NCBI RefSeq assembly: GCF_016019935.1
Contig: NZ_JAECMT010000004.1
Span: forward strand, 833-64,832
Direction of reading: 5' to 3'
From: Paenibacillus sp. GSMTC-2017
Lineage (GTDB): Bacteria > Bacillota > Bacilli > Paenibacillales > Paenibacillaceae
DNA: 64,000 bases
The notes under the pieces are model-generated. The model searched no databases and was not told the origin of the DNA. It saw nothing but the letters and a program-made list of their open reading frames with translations. Below are positions 1 to 10,274 of this stretch, one piece after another (the first letter of the stretch is position 1; each line of letters opens with the position of its first letter). Position numbers and translations under genes: made by a program.

Positions 1-203
1 GCCATGCGACCAAATCGTGTATCCGGTATTAGCATTCGTTTCCGAATGTTATCCCAGTCTTATAGGCAGGTTACCTACGTGTTACTCACCCGTCCGCCGC
101 TAACCATCAGAAGTGCAAGCACTTCATCAAGTCCGCTCGACTTGCATGTATTAGGCACGCCGCCAGCGTTCGTCCTGAGCCAGGATCAAACTCTCCAAAT
201 TGG
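1..203 (-). rRNA. 16S ribosomal RNA, 5' part only
   Basis: Read on the minus strand, the sequence begins with the universal 16S 5' region (GAGTTTGATCCTGGCTC, the 27F primer site, at about 195-179), followed by the expected ACGAACGCTGGCGGC block. The gene enters the window at position 1 and its mature 5' end lies near 200-203, so only about the first 200 nt are present. It is transcribed away from the origin. The exact 5' processing site cannot be fixed from sequence. Confidence 0.97.
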
Positions 204-352
204 TGTTTGACTTGCTCATTACTTTATATTGCTTTTTCATTACATCCATTAGGATGAATGAGGCAGTTTCGCTCGTTGTTCAGTTTTCAAAGAACAATCT
301 TTTCTTTCATGTTTCTTGCTTGTCGGCCGTTTGTCTCAGCGGCGACTTAGAT
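204..352 (-). other. rRNA leader
   Basis: Minus-strand leader between the putative rrn promoter and the 16S 5' end. It holds the block TTCTTTGAAAACTGAACAA (near 298-280), a sequence common in Firmicute rRNA leaders and spacers and thought to serve antitermination and processing. No reading frame here looks real. Confidence 0.6.
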
Positions 353-382
353 AATATATCATGTATGCCTAGTGGAATGCAA
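353..382 (-). promoter_or_regulatory. putative rrn sigma-A promoter
   Basis: On the minus strand TTGCAT (382-377) is followed after 18 nt by TATATT (358-353); an overlapping TATTAT at 356-351 is an alternative -10. It lies about 150 nt upstream of the 16S 5' end, preceded by an A/T-rich stretch that could act as an UP element. Confidence 0.5.
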
Positions 383-504
383 GTACTTTTTTCATTTTCT
401 TTTAAAAAACTTTAAAATACATTAAAATCATAGCTAATTCCTTGTTAGACAACAGTTTTTAAGCACTTTAAACAATCATTTGAACATCTTTCTTCTATAT
501 AAAG

Positions 505-570
505 AAACGCACCATACCTCAATTATCATAGTTATTGCTCCATGACGATTGATTTAGGTGCGTTTATTAA
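505..570 (-). terminator. possible terminator of the HD-GYP gene
   Basis: Inverted repeat AAACGCACC (505-513) / GGTGCGTTT (557-565), just past the HD-GYP stop codon on the minus strand and followed there by TCTTTATATAG. The loop is long (43 nt) but can fold internally. A moderate call because the T-tract is interrupted. Confidence 0.5.
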
Positions 571-573
571 GCC

Positions 574-1647
574 TTATTTTATAACTTCTATAATATGCAG
601 CTGTCTATTTAACGTTAAGTTCTCGATTACCCCGCCAATGGATACCCATGGTCTTGTTGGATGAGATCGATCCGAGAATATAATCTCACCAATACGGTCA
701 TCACTTAATCGTACAACTGTACCATTATGGAACTGTGTTACTTTCTCCACAAAGATTCTCACATAAGTTGGATCAAGCTTGCCAAATGCGTCGCTCTGTA
801 TTTGTTCAAGGACAAGATACGGAGATGTAGCCTTTCGGTATGCCTTATTTAGTGTCATGGCGTGGAAAATATCCGCGATACTAACGATTTTGGCGAATGG
901 ATGAATCTGCGTTGAATCAATACCTAATGGATAACCTGTACCATCTACCTTTTCATGGTGCTGTAATGCGGCTAACTTTGCCCCTTCAGTTAAAGCTGCC
1001 ACACTTTTAAGTAGCTGGTAACCATGTACAGTATGACGTTGCATCTCTTCCTTCTCTTCAGAAGTGAGCGCATTAGGTTTTCCGAGTATTGTACGATCAA
1101 TTCGCACGTTGCCAATATCTTTAAGCAGGCCGGCCAGCGCAACTTGCATCCAATCCTTCTGCGGTAAGCCAACCCATTGTGAAATGAGATAAGATGTAAG
1201 TGAGGACGTAACACTATTGTGTAATAGATAGTCCTTCTCTTGAAAAAGTCTCGGTACAAATGTTAATACCCTGTAGCTATCTATATGCTTCAGCAGTTTC
1301 TCCAGTTGAACGCGAATATCCATAATCGGCAAACCTTGCCCTGTGACGTATGAGTTGAAAATAAACCGTAGCACTTCGATCATCGCTTCATACTCACGAT
1401 GAAGCGATGATTGTGGAACTACAGTGTTAATTCCCTGCGTTGCCTCATCTGACCGATCTTCGCCTAATTTCACTTCGCTGAAGCCATTCTCTACTGTCAC
1501 ACTTGGCACAAGGAAAGCTTGCAGAATTTCTATTTCCTTAGGTGTAATGATCTTGCCCTTCTGAAACAATACGCTCCCAAGCGGGGTGAGGACATCTTCT
1601 CCGATTTTGTCGCCTAGCTTTAATTGAGCTACTACTACTGTACCCAC
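574..1647 (-). CDS. HD-GYP domain protein with degenerate metal site
   Basis: The 357-aa protein has a poorly conserved N-terminal region (about 1-130) and a C-terminal HD-GYP domain, the family that hydrolyses cyclic di-GMP. H143, H205, HH230-231 and the GYP triplet (238-240, within DGTGYP) are present. The HD signature itself reads LLKDIGN (174-180): the family's usual histidine is K176, the aspartate D177 remains, and the following lysine is asparagine. This may abolish or alter phosphodiesterase activity and suggests a receptor or regulatory role (inference). The start is GTG, with GGAGAGG about 7 nt upstream. It lies downstream of gyrA in the same orientation, separated by 57 nt. Confidence 0.85.
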   Translation of the reverse strand: MGTVVVAQLKLGDKIGEDVLTPLGSVLFQKGKIITPKEIEILQAFLVPSVTVENGFSEVKLGEDRSDEATQGINTVVPQSSLHREYEAMIEVLRFIFNSYVTGQGLPIMDIRVQLEKLLKHIDSYRVLTFVPRLFQEKDYLLHNSVTSSLTSYLISQWVGLPQKDWMQVALAGLLKDIGNVRIDRTILGKPNALTSEEKEEMQRHTVHGYQLLKSVAALTEGAKLAALQHHEKVDGTGYPLGIDSTQIHPFAKIVSIADIFHAMTLNKAYRKATSPYLVLEQIQSDAFGKLDPTYVRIFVEKVTQFHNGTVVRLSDDRIGEIIFSDRSHPTRPWVSIGGVIENLTLNRQLHIIEVIK

Positions 1648-1704
1648 GGAAGTCCTCTCCCCTTGTGCCTGTTAATCGTTATGAATCAACTTGCAAAAAT
1701 CAAT

Positions 1705-4188
1705 CTATTCCGTAGTCGTTGAATTTTCGTCCTGTCCTTCTTCATCGGACAAAACTTCATTCTCTTCACTACGTGCAACGCGAGTAACTGTAGCTACCGT
1801 ATCGTCCTCACGTGTATGAATCAATCTTACCCCTTGTGTATTTCTTCCCATCGAAGAAATACCTTCCATGCTTGTACGGATAAGTGTACCAAGAGATGTC
1901 ATGATCATAAGGTCTTCTTCATTCTCAACAACTTTAAGAGAAACGATCGGACCATTCTTCTCAGTTACATTAAGTGTCTTAATCCCTTTACCGCCACGGT
2001 TTTGGATACGGTATTCACCAATTGGCGTACGTTTTCCATAACCTTTCGAAGTAACGATAAGCACTTCTTTCTCCGGTACAACAACATCCATATCGATTAC
2101 AGCATCTGCTTCATCAAGACCGATACCCTTAACGCCAGTGGCTGAACGTCCCATAGAACGAACATCCTGTTCTGAGAATCGGATAGACATGCCTTGTGCA
2201 GTACCCATAATAATTTCTTGGTTACCGTCTGTCAGCTTCACGCCGATTAGATCGTCATCCTCACGTAAGGATATAGCGATTAGACCAACCTTACGAATAT
2301 TGACATAATCGTCCAAAGGTGTCTTCTTAACAACACCCTGTCTTGTCGCAAAGAACAAGTAATGTTCAGCATCGAATGCTTGAACCGGGATAACAGCGTT
2401 TATCGTCTCACCCTGCTCAATTTGAATCAGGTTGATGATTGGAGTTCCACGTGCTGTGCGGCTAAGATCAGGAATCTCGTACGCTTTAAGTTTGTATACT
2501 TTACCTTTGTTCGTGAAGAACAATAGGAAGTGATGTGTATTCGATACAAAGAGATGTTCAACGAAGTCATGCTCCTTCGTATCCATACCGATTACTCCTC
2601 TGCCGCCGCGTTTTTGACTGCGGTACGTTGTTACTGGCAGACGTTTGATGTAACCAGAATTTGTGATGGAGATAATGACATCTTCGCGAGGAATAAGATC
2701 CTCGTCCAAAATCTCTTCGTCACTTGCCGTAATTTCAGTACGGCGTTCGTCTCCGAATCTCTCTTTGATTTCGTTAAGCTCGGTACTGATAATATCTAGT
2801 ACAAGCTGCTCATCAGCAAGAATAGCTTTATATTCAGCAATCTTACGCATTAATTCTGCGTATTCCGCTTCAATCTTATCGCGCTCAAGTCCAGTAAGAC
2901 GTTGAAGACGCATATCCAAGATCGCTTGAGCTTGTTCATGGCTAAGAGAGAATCTTGTAATTAATCCTTCGCGTGCTTCATCAGCATTTAATGATGCACG
3001 GATAAGTTTAATAACTTCATCCAAATGATCTAGCGCAATACGCAAGCCTTCAAGTATATGTGCGCGAGCTTCAGCTTTTCTCAAATCAAATTCCGTACGA
3101 CGACGGATAACGATAATTTGATGCTGTAAGTAGTGATAAAGCATTTCGCGTAAGTTAAGTGTTTTCGGTTCTCCATTAACTAGCGCAAGCATGTTAATAC
3201 CGAAATTAGATTGAAGCTGTGTTTGTTTGTAAAGATTGTTAAGTACAACACTTGGATTAACATCCCGACGAAGTTCTATGACGACACGCATACCATTACG
3301 ATCGGATTCATCACGCAGATCTGTTATACCTTCGATCTTTTTTTCACGAACAAGTTCAGCAATTTTCTCAACTAAACGTGCTTTTATAACTTGGTACGGC
3401 AGTTCGTGTATAAGAATACGAGCTTTACCATTGTTTTCTTCAATCGTCGCTCTAGCACGCATCGTAACCGATCCGCGTCCTGTTAAATAGGCTTGACGAA
3501 TACCTTGACGTCCCATAACGAATGCTGCTGTAGGGAAATCTGGTCCTTTTACAAATTCCATTAGCTCAAGCGGTGTAATATCAGGATTACGAATCATCGC
3601 TTGTGCACCGTCAATAACTTCATTTAAATTATGTGGTGGAATATTTGTTGCCATACCTACAGCAATACCGGTTACTCCGTTAACGAGTAAGTTTGGATAC
3701 CGCGCTGGCAACACAACTGGTTCATGTTCTTCACCATCATAGTTCGGAATAAAATCAATTGTTTCTTTGTTAATATCGCGAAGAAGCTCCATTGCCATCT
3801 TAGACAAACGTGCTTCTGTATAACGCATGGCTGCTGCCATATCACCGTCAATCGATCCAAAGTTTCCATGACCATCGACTAGCATATAACGCATGGAGAA
3901 ATCTTGCGCCATCCTAACCATAGACTCATAAACTGCTGAATCACCATGTGGATGGTACTTGCCGATGACCTCGCCTACGATTCTTGCAGACTTCTTATGT
4001 GGCTTGTCTGGTGACATGCCCAGCTCAGACATTGCAAACAAAATACGGCGATGTACCGGCTTAAGTCCATCCCTTACATCTGGCAACGCGCGGCTTACGA
4101 TAATACTCATCGCATAATCCATAAAGGAATCTCGCATCTCCGTACCAATATCGCGGTCTGTCACTGACATTCGTTGTTCTTCCGCCAT
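1705..4188 (-). CDS. gyrA: DNA gyrase subunit A
   Basis: The 827-aa breakage-reunion subunit of gyrase acts with GyrB to introduce negative supercoils. The N-terminal domain has the catalytic tyrosine at about Y123 (in [11 protein letters not shown]). The quinolone-resistance region reads [10 protein letters not shown] with S84 and E88, a wild-type-looking state. The C-terminal beta-pinwheel carries a GyrA box (QKRGGRG) and a second related motif (QNRGGKG), and ends in an acidic tail. Length fits the family. ATG start with GGGAGGT upstream. Unlike many Firmicutes, gyrA is separated from gyrB by an opposite-strand gene, so it needs its own promoter. Confidence 0.98.
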   Translation of the reverse strand: MAEEQRMSVTDRDIGTEMRDSFMDYAMSIIVSRALPDVRDGLKPVHRRILFAMSELGMSPDKPHKKSARIVGEVIGKYHPHGDSAVYESMVRMAQDFSMRYMLVDGHGNFGSIDGDMAAAMRYTEARLSKMAMELLRDINKETIDFIPNYDGEEHEPVVLPARYPNLLVNGVTGIAVGMATNIPPHNLNEVIDGAQAMIRNPDITPLELMEFVKGPDFPTAAFVMGRQGIRQAYLTGRGSVTMRARATIEENNGKARILIHELPYQVIKARLVEKIAELVREKKIEGITDLRDESDRNGMRVVIELRRDVNPSVVLNNLYKQTQLQSNFGINMLALVNGEPKTLNLREMLYHYLQHQIIVIRRRTEFDLRKAEARAHILEGLRIALDHLDEVIKLIRASLNADEAREGLITRFSLSHEQAQAILDMRLQRLTGLERDKIEAEYAELMRKIAEYKAILADEQLVLDIISTELNEIKERFGDERRTEITASDEEILDEDLIPREDVIISITNSGYIKRLPVTTYRSQKRGGRGVIGMDTKEHDFVEHLFVSNTHHFLLFFTNKGKVYKLKAYEIPDLSRTARGTPIINLIQIEQGETINAVIPVQAFDAEHYLFFATRQGVVKKTPLDDYVNIRKVGLIAISLREDDDLIGVKLTDGNQEIIMGTAQGMSIRFSEQDVRSMGRSATGVKGIGLDEADAVIDMDVVVPEKEVLIVTSKGYGKRTPIGEYRIQNRGGKGIKTLNVTEKNGPIVSLKVVENEEDLMIMTSLGTLIRTSMEGISSMGRNTQGVRLIHTREDDTVATVTRVARSEENEVLSDEEGQDENSTTTE

Positions 4189-4536
4189 GCTTTACCTCCC
4201 TGACGTCATCTATCTGTAGTCCTTAATAACTAATTCCATTATATTACTTTCTCAAATGAAGCACATATAAACCTTGTACTTACATATGTTCCGATTTGGT
4301 CCCTCATATGACTTGTAGAAGGCTGACAAAAAATAGGCCAACGAACAATCTCCATATATGAAAAAAAGTCATAAATTAAACAGAACCAACTTTTATTATA
4401 CCATTCATTCCATAGTCTGTCTTGTGCCTAGCCGATTGCCATGAAGAAAAACTTAGGGCTTTATCCACTTTAAGCAGGTTCAGTAACAAGCGATAAGATA
4501 TCATTTATTTCTTTTAAAGAGAGAGGTGCCATTTCG
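4189..4536. other. divergent intergenic region between gyrA and the ATP-grasp gene
   Basis: This 348-nt A/T-rich gap separates two divergently transcribed genes and must contain both promoters. On the minus strand a TATAAT (4243-4238) lies about 50 nt upstream of the gyrA start, but no good -35 sits at the right spacing. No clear plus-strand promoter, RNA gene or reading frame was seen. Confidence 0.5.
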
Positions 4537-5295
4537 TTGTCCATACAACGGGTAAGAAGCAAATGGGCGAAAACAAAAGTACTTGTGAGATCCAATGATT
4601 TAAAGCAATACATTCCACAAACGAAACGCTTCAATCGCGAATCGTTGCTATTGATGATTAATCAACACGAAATGATCTATGTAAAGCCGGATAATGGTAC
4701 TTTTGGGAAAGGTGTTATTCGCGTTGAGAAAGTAACAGAGCCTTCTGCGGGTTATCGCTATCAAATCAAAACGGATCAAATATTCGTCTCTACGTTTGAA
4801 GCACTTTATAACGGTTTGCAGAGTTATACCAGACATAAGGATTATCTTGTACAAAAGGGAGTTTATTTGCTCAAGCACCAAAAGAGGCGTTTCGACATTC
4901 GTGTTATGGTACAAAAAAACTTGAGTGATCATTGGGAGACAACAGCAATTATCGGGCGCCTATCGCATCCTGAAAGAATAGTTACAAATTATCATAGCGG
5001 CGGAACTATGGTCACATACGAGCGGCTATTATCGACTCATCTATCCCCGACGGAAACTACAGCTTACAAGAAACGACTCGAAAAACTGGGTGCTTCTATC
5101 GGTCGTCAGCTTCAGACAGCCTATCCTAGACTAAAAGAGATCGGAGTGGATGTTGCTATTGATACGAAGCTGCATCCTTGGGTACTTGAAGTGAATACAA
5201 AACCTCATCCATACATCTACAAAATACTTCCTGACAAAAGTATTTATCGTAAAGTTCGCCGCTACTCTCTCGCGTACGGGGGTATGAAAGCATAA
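4537..5295 (+). CDS. YheC/YheD-type ATP-grasp protein
   Basis: This 252-aa protein resembles the YheC/YheD family, spore-coat-associated proteins of Bacillus with an ATP-grasp fold. Visible are the nucleotide-binding segment YVKPDNGTFGKGVIRV (about 49-64), the central RRFDIRVMVQ, a GGT segment, and the C-terminal metal-binding motif WVLEVNTKPHP. No substrate is known for the family. The likely start is TTG, with AGAGAGGTG ending 9 nt upstream. It is encoded against its neighbours, between gyrB and gyrA, convergent with gyrB. At 252 aa it is shorter than the full-length YheC/YheD proteins I recall and appears to be essentially the ATP-grasp core. Confidence 0.8.
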   Translation: MSIQRVRSKWAKTKVLVRSNDLKQYIPQTKRFNRESLLLMINQHEMIYVKPDNGTFGKGVIRVEKVTEPSAGYRYQIKTDQIFVSTFEALYNGLQSYTRHKDYLVQKGVYLLKHQKRRFDIRVMVQKNLSDHWETTAIIGRLSHPERIVTNYHSGGTMVTYERLLSTHLSPTETTAYKKRLEKLGASIGRQLQTAYPRLKEIGVDVAIDTKLHPWVLEVNTKPHPYIYKILPDKSIYRKVRRYSLAYGGMKA

Positions 5296-5312
5296 CGTAA
5301 GTAGGGTGTTGT

Positions 5313-5352
5313 ACAAAAAAAGGAGCAACCATCTCTTAAGATGATTGCTCCC
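5313..5352 (-). terminator. gyrB terminator
   Basis: Hairpin with arms GGAGCAA (5322-5328) and TTGCTCC (5345-5351) plus an inner ATCT/AGAT stem, followed on the minus strand by a run of seven T. It lies just past the gyrB stop codon and could also stop the convergent ATP-grasp transcript. Confidence 0.85.
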
Positions 5353-5359
5353 ACTTTCT

Positions 5360-7276
<1,917 letters not shown>

Positions 7277-7306
7277 TCACTGCTCCTCTCAACTGCTTTC
7301 CTGTCA

Positions 7307-7558
7307 TTATCCATTCGCTGCAAAGTGATGAGCCCTTTTTTTCAGCGTTGAGGATGATATAGGGGAATAATATATTTTTTTCTTTGTAACAACGATCGAC
7401 TTCGGATCTTCTTCGCCTATCGTTTCAACGTCCTTGCGCTTACGCGCACCTGCAACGAATTGCTTGGATAGCTTGGAGGATTGCTCGATGGAAATATCGA
7501 ATATGGCTACCAGTTCAACAGCTCTGATAATTTTTTCGCCGCCCAAATGTATATACAT
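7307..7558 (-). CDS. remB: RemB extracellular-matrix regulator (DUF370)
   Basis: 83-aa DUF370 protein matching Bacillus RemB/YaaB: it begins MYIHLGGEKIIR and carries the conserved PKSIVVTKKKIYYSPISSSTLKKRA block. RemB and its paralogue RemA are DNA-binding proteins affecting biofilm matrix genes in B. subtilis. The synteny recF-remB-gyrB is the standard location. The central segment (about 33-52) differs from the B. subtilis protein as I recall it. ATG start; co-transcription with recF and gyrB is likely because gaps are short. Confidence 0.92.
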   Translation of the reverse strand: MYIHLGGEKIIRAVELVAIFDISIEQSSKLSKQFVAGARKRKDVETIGEEDPKSIVVTKKKIYYSPISSSTLKKRAHHFAANG

Positions 7559-7586
7559 CTCTCCGCCTCACCTCTCCTCAATCGTG

Positions 7587-8696
7587 CTATACCGTCACTT
7601 TACCTTCTTGCACATAATAGATACCGGCATCGTGGAGTCTGCTTGTGTTGACGCTCTCCAGGCCGGTCGTTGTAATAAACGTTTGTACTTTGTTTTGAAA
7701 GGTTTCTATGAGCTGCGTTTGCCGATTCTGATCCAGTTCGGACAATACGTCATCAAGCAGCAGAAGAGGATATTCTCCTATTTCTTCGTTGATGAGCTCA
7801 ATCTCTGCCAGCTTAAGGGATAGTGCGGTCGTGCGCTGCTGTCCTTGTGATCCGAATACTTGTGCTTCTTTATCGTTAATAAAGAACGCCAAATCATCGC
7901 GATGTGGACCAGCCAGTGTAACACCTCTCCGAATCTCCTGATCTTTCACCTGTGTTAACTTTATCATAAATTGATCAAATAAAACAGATTCATCTTGCAG
8001 TGCATCCGTATCAAAGGACGGGCGATACGATATGGTTAGCTTCTCAGCCCCGTTCGTAATACCTGCATGAATCTGTTCTGCATAAGTTTGAAGTTTATTA
8101 ATAAAGTGTTTCCTTTTTTTCATAATCTTAACACCAAGCTCTGCAAGCTGAATATTCCATACTTCGAGCATGGCATTATTCACATTACCTGGAGATGCAC
8201 TCTTCAAGTAATTGTTACGCTGTTGAAGAACTTTGCCGTATTGCTGAAGCGTATATAAATAGCTGGGCTGTACTTGTCCGATTTCCATATCAAGAAATCT
8301 TCGTCTTACTCCCGGTGTCCCTTTTACAATTTCAAGATCTTCTGGAGCGAACATGACAACATTCACCGAGCCAATAAAGTTGCTTAGTTTACGCTGCTCT
8401 AATCCATTGATCTTTGCCTTCTTGCCTTGTGTAGAAAATAATAAATCCAAACTTACGGAACCATACTTTTTGTCCACCACACCAGAAACTCTAGCGGATT
8501 CAGATTGCCATCCAATAAGTTCCTTATCCTTCGATGTTCGATGTGACTTCGATAAGGCGAGTGTAAATATGGCTTCCAGTAGATTTGTTTTACCTTGTGC
8601 GTTAGGTCCTAAAAAAACGTTAACCTTATTCGTTGTAGACAATTCAAGATTGCTATAGTTGCGGTAATTTTGTAATTCAATGCTCGTTAAGAACAC
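7587..8696 (-). CDS. recF: DNA replication and repair protein RecF
   Basis: The 369-aa SMC-like ATPase helps load RecA onto gapped DNA through the RecFOR pathway. Visible motifs: Walker A GPNAQGKTNLLEA (about 30-42), the signature-region sequence FGSQGQQRTTALSLKLAE, and Walker B LLLLDDVLSELD. Length is typical. It sits between yaaA and remB, the conserved order of the dnaA-gyrB region, with a 27-nt gap to yaaA, suggesting one transcript. Confidence 0.97.
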   Translation of the reverse strand: MFLTSIELQNYRNYSNLELSTTNKVNVFLGPNAQGKTNLLEAIFTLALSKSHRTSKDKELIGWQSESARVSGVVDKKYGSVSLDLLFSTQGKKAKINGLEQRKLSNFIGSVNVVMFAPEDLEIVKGTPGVRRRFLDMEIGQVQPSYLYTLQQYGKVLQQRNNYLKSASPGNVNNAMLEVWNIQLAELGVKIMKKRKHFINKLQTYAEQIHAGITNGAEKLTISYRPSFDTDALQDESVLFDQFMIKLTQVKDQEIRRGVTLAGPHRDDLAFFINDKEAQVFGSQGQQRTTALSLKLAEIELINEEIGEYPLLLLDDVLSELDQNRQTQLIETFQNKVQTFITTTGLESVNTSRLHDAGIYYVQEGKVTV

Positions 8697-8723
8697 GATT
8701 TAACCTCCCGGTCCCTATGCGCA

Positions 8724-8939
8724 TTATGATTTTGTTACAACAAAAACGCCGCAGCCCTCTACTTCTACTTTATCTCCTGCGTAAAGCTTTCTGCCCCGAC
8801 GGTTATCAACATCTCCGTTTATGTGGATAACATTTTCCTGAAGGAAAAACTTCGCTTGTCCACCTGTGGATATACAATCGGATAGTTTCAAAAACTGTCC
8901 AAGCGCGATATATTCCGTACTAATTGCTATTTCTTTCAT
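8724..8939 (-). CDS. yaaA: S4-domain protein YaaA
   Basis: 71-aa protein that is almost entirely an S4 RNA-binding domain: LGQFLKLSDCISTGGQAKFFL and GDVDNRRGRKLYAGDKVEV are diagnostic. The family lies between dnaN and recF in most Firmicutes. The B. subtilis homologue has been linked to ribosome assembly, so RNA binding is likely but the exact role is unclear. ATG start. Confidence 0.93.
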   Translation of the reverse strand: MKEIAISTEYIALGQFLKLSDCISTGGQAKFFLQENVIHINGDVDNRRGRKLYAGDKVEVEGCGVFVVTKS

Positions 8940-8972
8940 CTTGTTGACTTCCTCTCTTTGCCCCTTTGGACG

Positions 8973-10115
8973 TTAACCCGGAATCCTGTATGGCAAAATG
9001 ACATACATACTGTAATCATGATCCATCGGTTTGATAATGATTGGGCGCATTGGTCCCGTAAATCCAAAAAACAGCTGTTCACTGTCAATAACCTTTAGAA
9101 CATCAAGCATATATTTAGAGTTGAAAGCGATACGTAGTGGATCACCCGTAAATTGTTTTGCATCCAGCTGCTCTGTTACTCTTCCTAGCTCAGTTGAGCT
9201 CGAAGAAATTTCAATAATACCATCTTCCATCGTCGCCAAACGAACGATATTTGTTTTTTCTTCACGAGACATCAAATAAGCACGATCAATTGCATCCATT
9301 ACTTTTTTTGTATCTAACACAAGTTCTGTTTCGAAAACTTGTGGAATAATTTTTGAAGTATCGGGATATGTGCCATCAAGGATACGTGTGTAGAATAACA
9401 CGTTATCAACTTTAAATAAAACTTGATTGTCTGCAACTACGATATCGATAAGTGTATTTTGATCTGGAATTAGTCTCGATAGTTCGTTAAGCGTCTTTGC
9501 AGAAATAACGATATTGCTGAAGTTTATGGTGCTATCAACATCGACCTTTGTTGTGCGGCTAGCAAGGCGATGACGATCCGTAGCAACAAACTTCAGTTCA
9601 CCTTCCTGCAGCTTCCAAAGAACACCTGTAAGAATTGGCGTTTGTTCGCTTGTTGATGCTGCAAGCACCGTTTGTCTAATCATCGACTTGATTAGATCAC
9701 CTGGAATTTGAAGAATGTTTTCTTGTTCAATCGATGGCAGGATCGGGAATTCTTCAGGATCTAGACCAACCATCTGAATTTCTGTTGATCCAGAACGAAT
9801 GACTGTCTGATACTGTGATCCAACCTCAATGCTAACTTCTTCAGAGGGCAATTTTTTAACGATTTCTACAAAAAACTTTGCAGGAAGAACAACACTACCT
9901 GGCTTTTCTACTTGTGCATTAATAATATCGTCTTGTTCTACTGTGATAAAACTTTGAATAGATATATCTGTATCACTTGCAGTTAGTGTTACAAATTGAT
10001 GGTTGACGTCAATTTTAATGCCTCCAAGGATCGGAATGGCTGGACGAGTCGAGGCGGCTTTTGCCACTTGTTGAATTGCATCGTTTAGCTTATTTTTGGA
10101 GATCGTTAATTTCAA
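8973..10115 (-). CDS. dnaN: DNA polymerase III sliding clamp, beta subunit
   Basis: The ring-forming processivity clamp made of three repeated domains, about 380 aa as expected. Recognisable parts are the TRPAIPILGGIKIDV segment, FKFVATDRHRLA-type residues (here LKFVATDRHRLASR) and the C-terminal MRPIIIKP...YVILPYR. Two starts are possible: GTG at 10124 has no clear ribosome-binding site, whereas TTG at 10115 has GGGTGA 6 nt upstream and gives MKLTISKNKL, aligning with the usual MKFTI-type N-terminus, so the TTG was chosen. The downstream half of oriC lies immediately upstream. Confidence 0.96.
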   Translation of the reverse strand: MKLTISKNKLNDAIQQVAKAASTRPAIPILGGIKIDVNHQFVTLTASDTDISIQSFITVEQDDIINAQVEKPGSVVLPAKFFVEIVKKLPSEEVSIEVGSQYQTVIRSGSTEIQMVGLDPEEFPILPSIEQENILQIPGDLIKSMIRQTVLAASTSEQTPILTGVLWKLQEGELKFVATDRHRLASRTTKVDVDSTINFSNIVISAKTLNELSRLIPDQNTLIDIVVADNQVLFKVDNVLFYTRILDGTYPDTSKIIPQVFETELVLDTKKVMDAIDRAYLMSREEKTNIVRLATMEDGIIEISSSSTELGRVTEQLDAKQFTGDPLRIAFNSKYMLDVLKVIDSEQLFFGFTGPMRPIIIKPMDHDYSMYVILPYRIPG

Positions 10116-10166
10116 TTTCGTCACCCGTTTCAGCGTTATTTTGATGATATGTTTTTAAAGATTTTT

Positions 10167-10184
10167 TAGTAGTAGTAGTAGTAG
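10167..10184 (+). other. DnaA-trio repeat of the origin unwinding element
   Basis: Six uninterrupted TAG triplets on the plus strand (10167-10184), i.e. 3'-GAT-5' read away from the adjacent DnaA box at 10197-10205. A GC-rich GGGGC spacer separates box and repeat, and a T/A-rich stretch (10150-10167) lies beyond. This is the arrangement described for the Bacillus subtilis basal unwinding system, where DnaA spreads along trios to open the duplex. Six perfect copies are unusually regular. Confidence 0.85.
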
Positions 10185-10196
10185 GGGCACTGAATA

Positions 10197-10260
10197 TGTG
10201 GATAACCCCAAAAAACAGGGATAAAGCAAGCCTATCCACATGTGCATAGCTTGTGCATAG
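10197..10260. promoter_or_regulatory. DnaA-box cluster of oriC between dnaA and dnaN
   Basis: A perfect DnaA box TTATCCACA on the minus strand (10205-10197), a one-mismatch box CTATCCACA on the plus strand (10232-10240), and two direct TGTGCATAG motifs (10241-10249, 10252-10260) that resemble weaker boxes. The cluster flanks the DnaA-trio, marking the unwinding half of a bipartite origin. Confidence 0.85.
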
Positions 10261-10268
10261 GCTTGCTT
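10224..10268 (-). terminator. dnaA 3' hairpin containing DnaA boxes
   Basis: Perfect 12-nt inverted repeat AAGCAAGCCTAT (10224-10235) / ATAGGCTTGCTT (10257-10268) with a 21-nt loop, lying 7 nt past the dnaA stop. On the minus strand it is followed by ATCCCTGTTTTTT. It could end part of the dnaA transcript while the weaker DnaA-box-like motifs fall in stem and loop. Confidence 0.55.
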
Positions 10269-10274
10269 AGTTGT

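Noticed and set aside
4..415. Two plus-strand reading frames across the 16S gene and its leader
   Set aside because: They are antisense to rRNA and its leader and have no protein similarity.
7434..7823. A 129-codon plus-strand frame opposite remB and recF
   Set aside because: It is antisense to two well-conserved genes.
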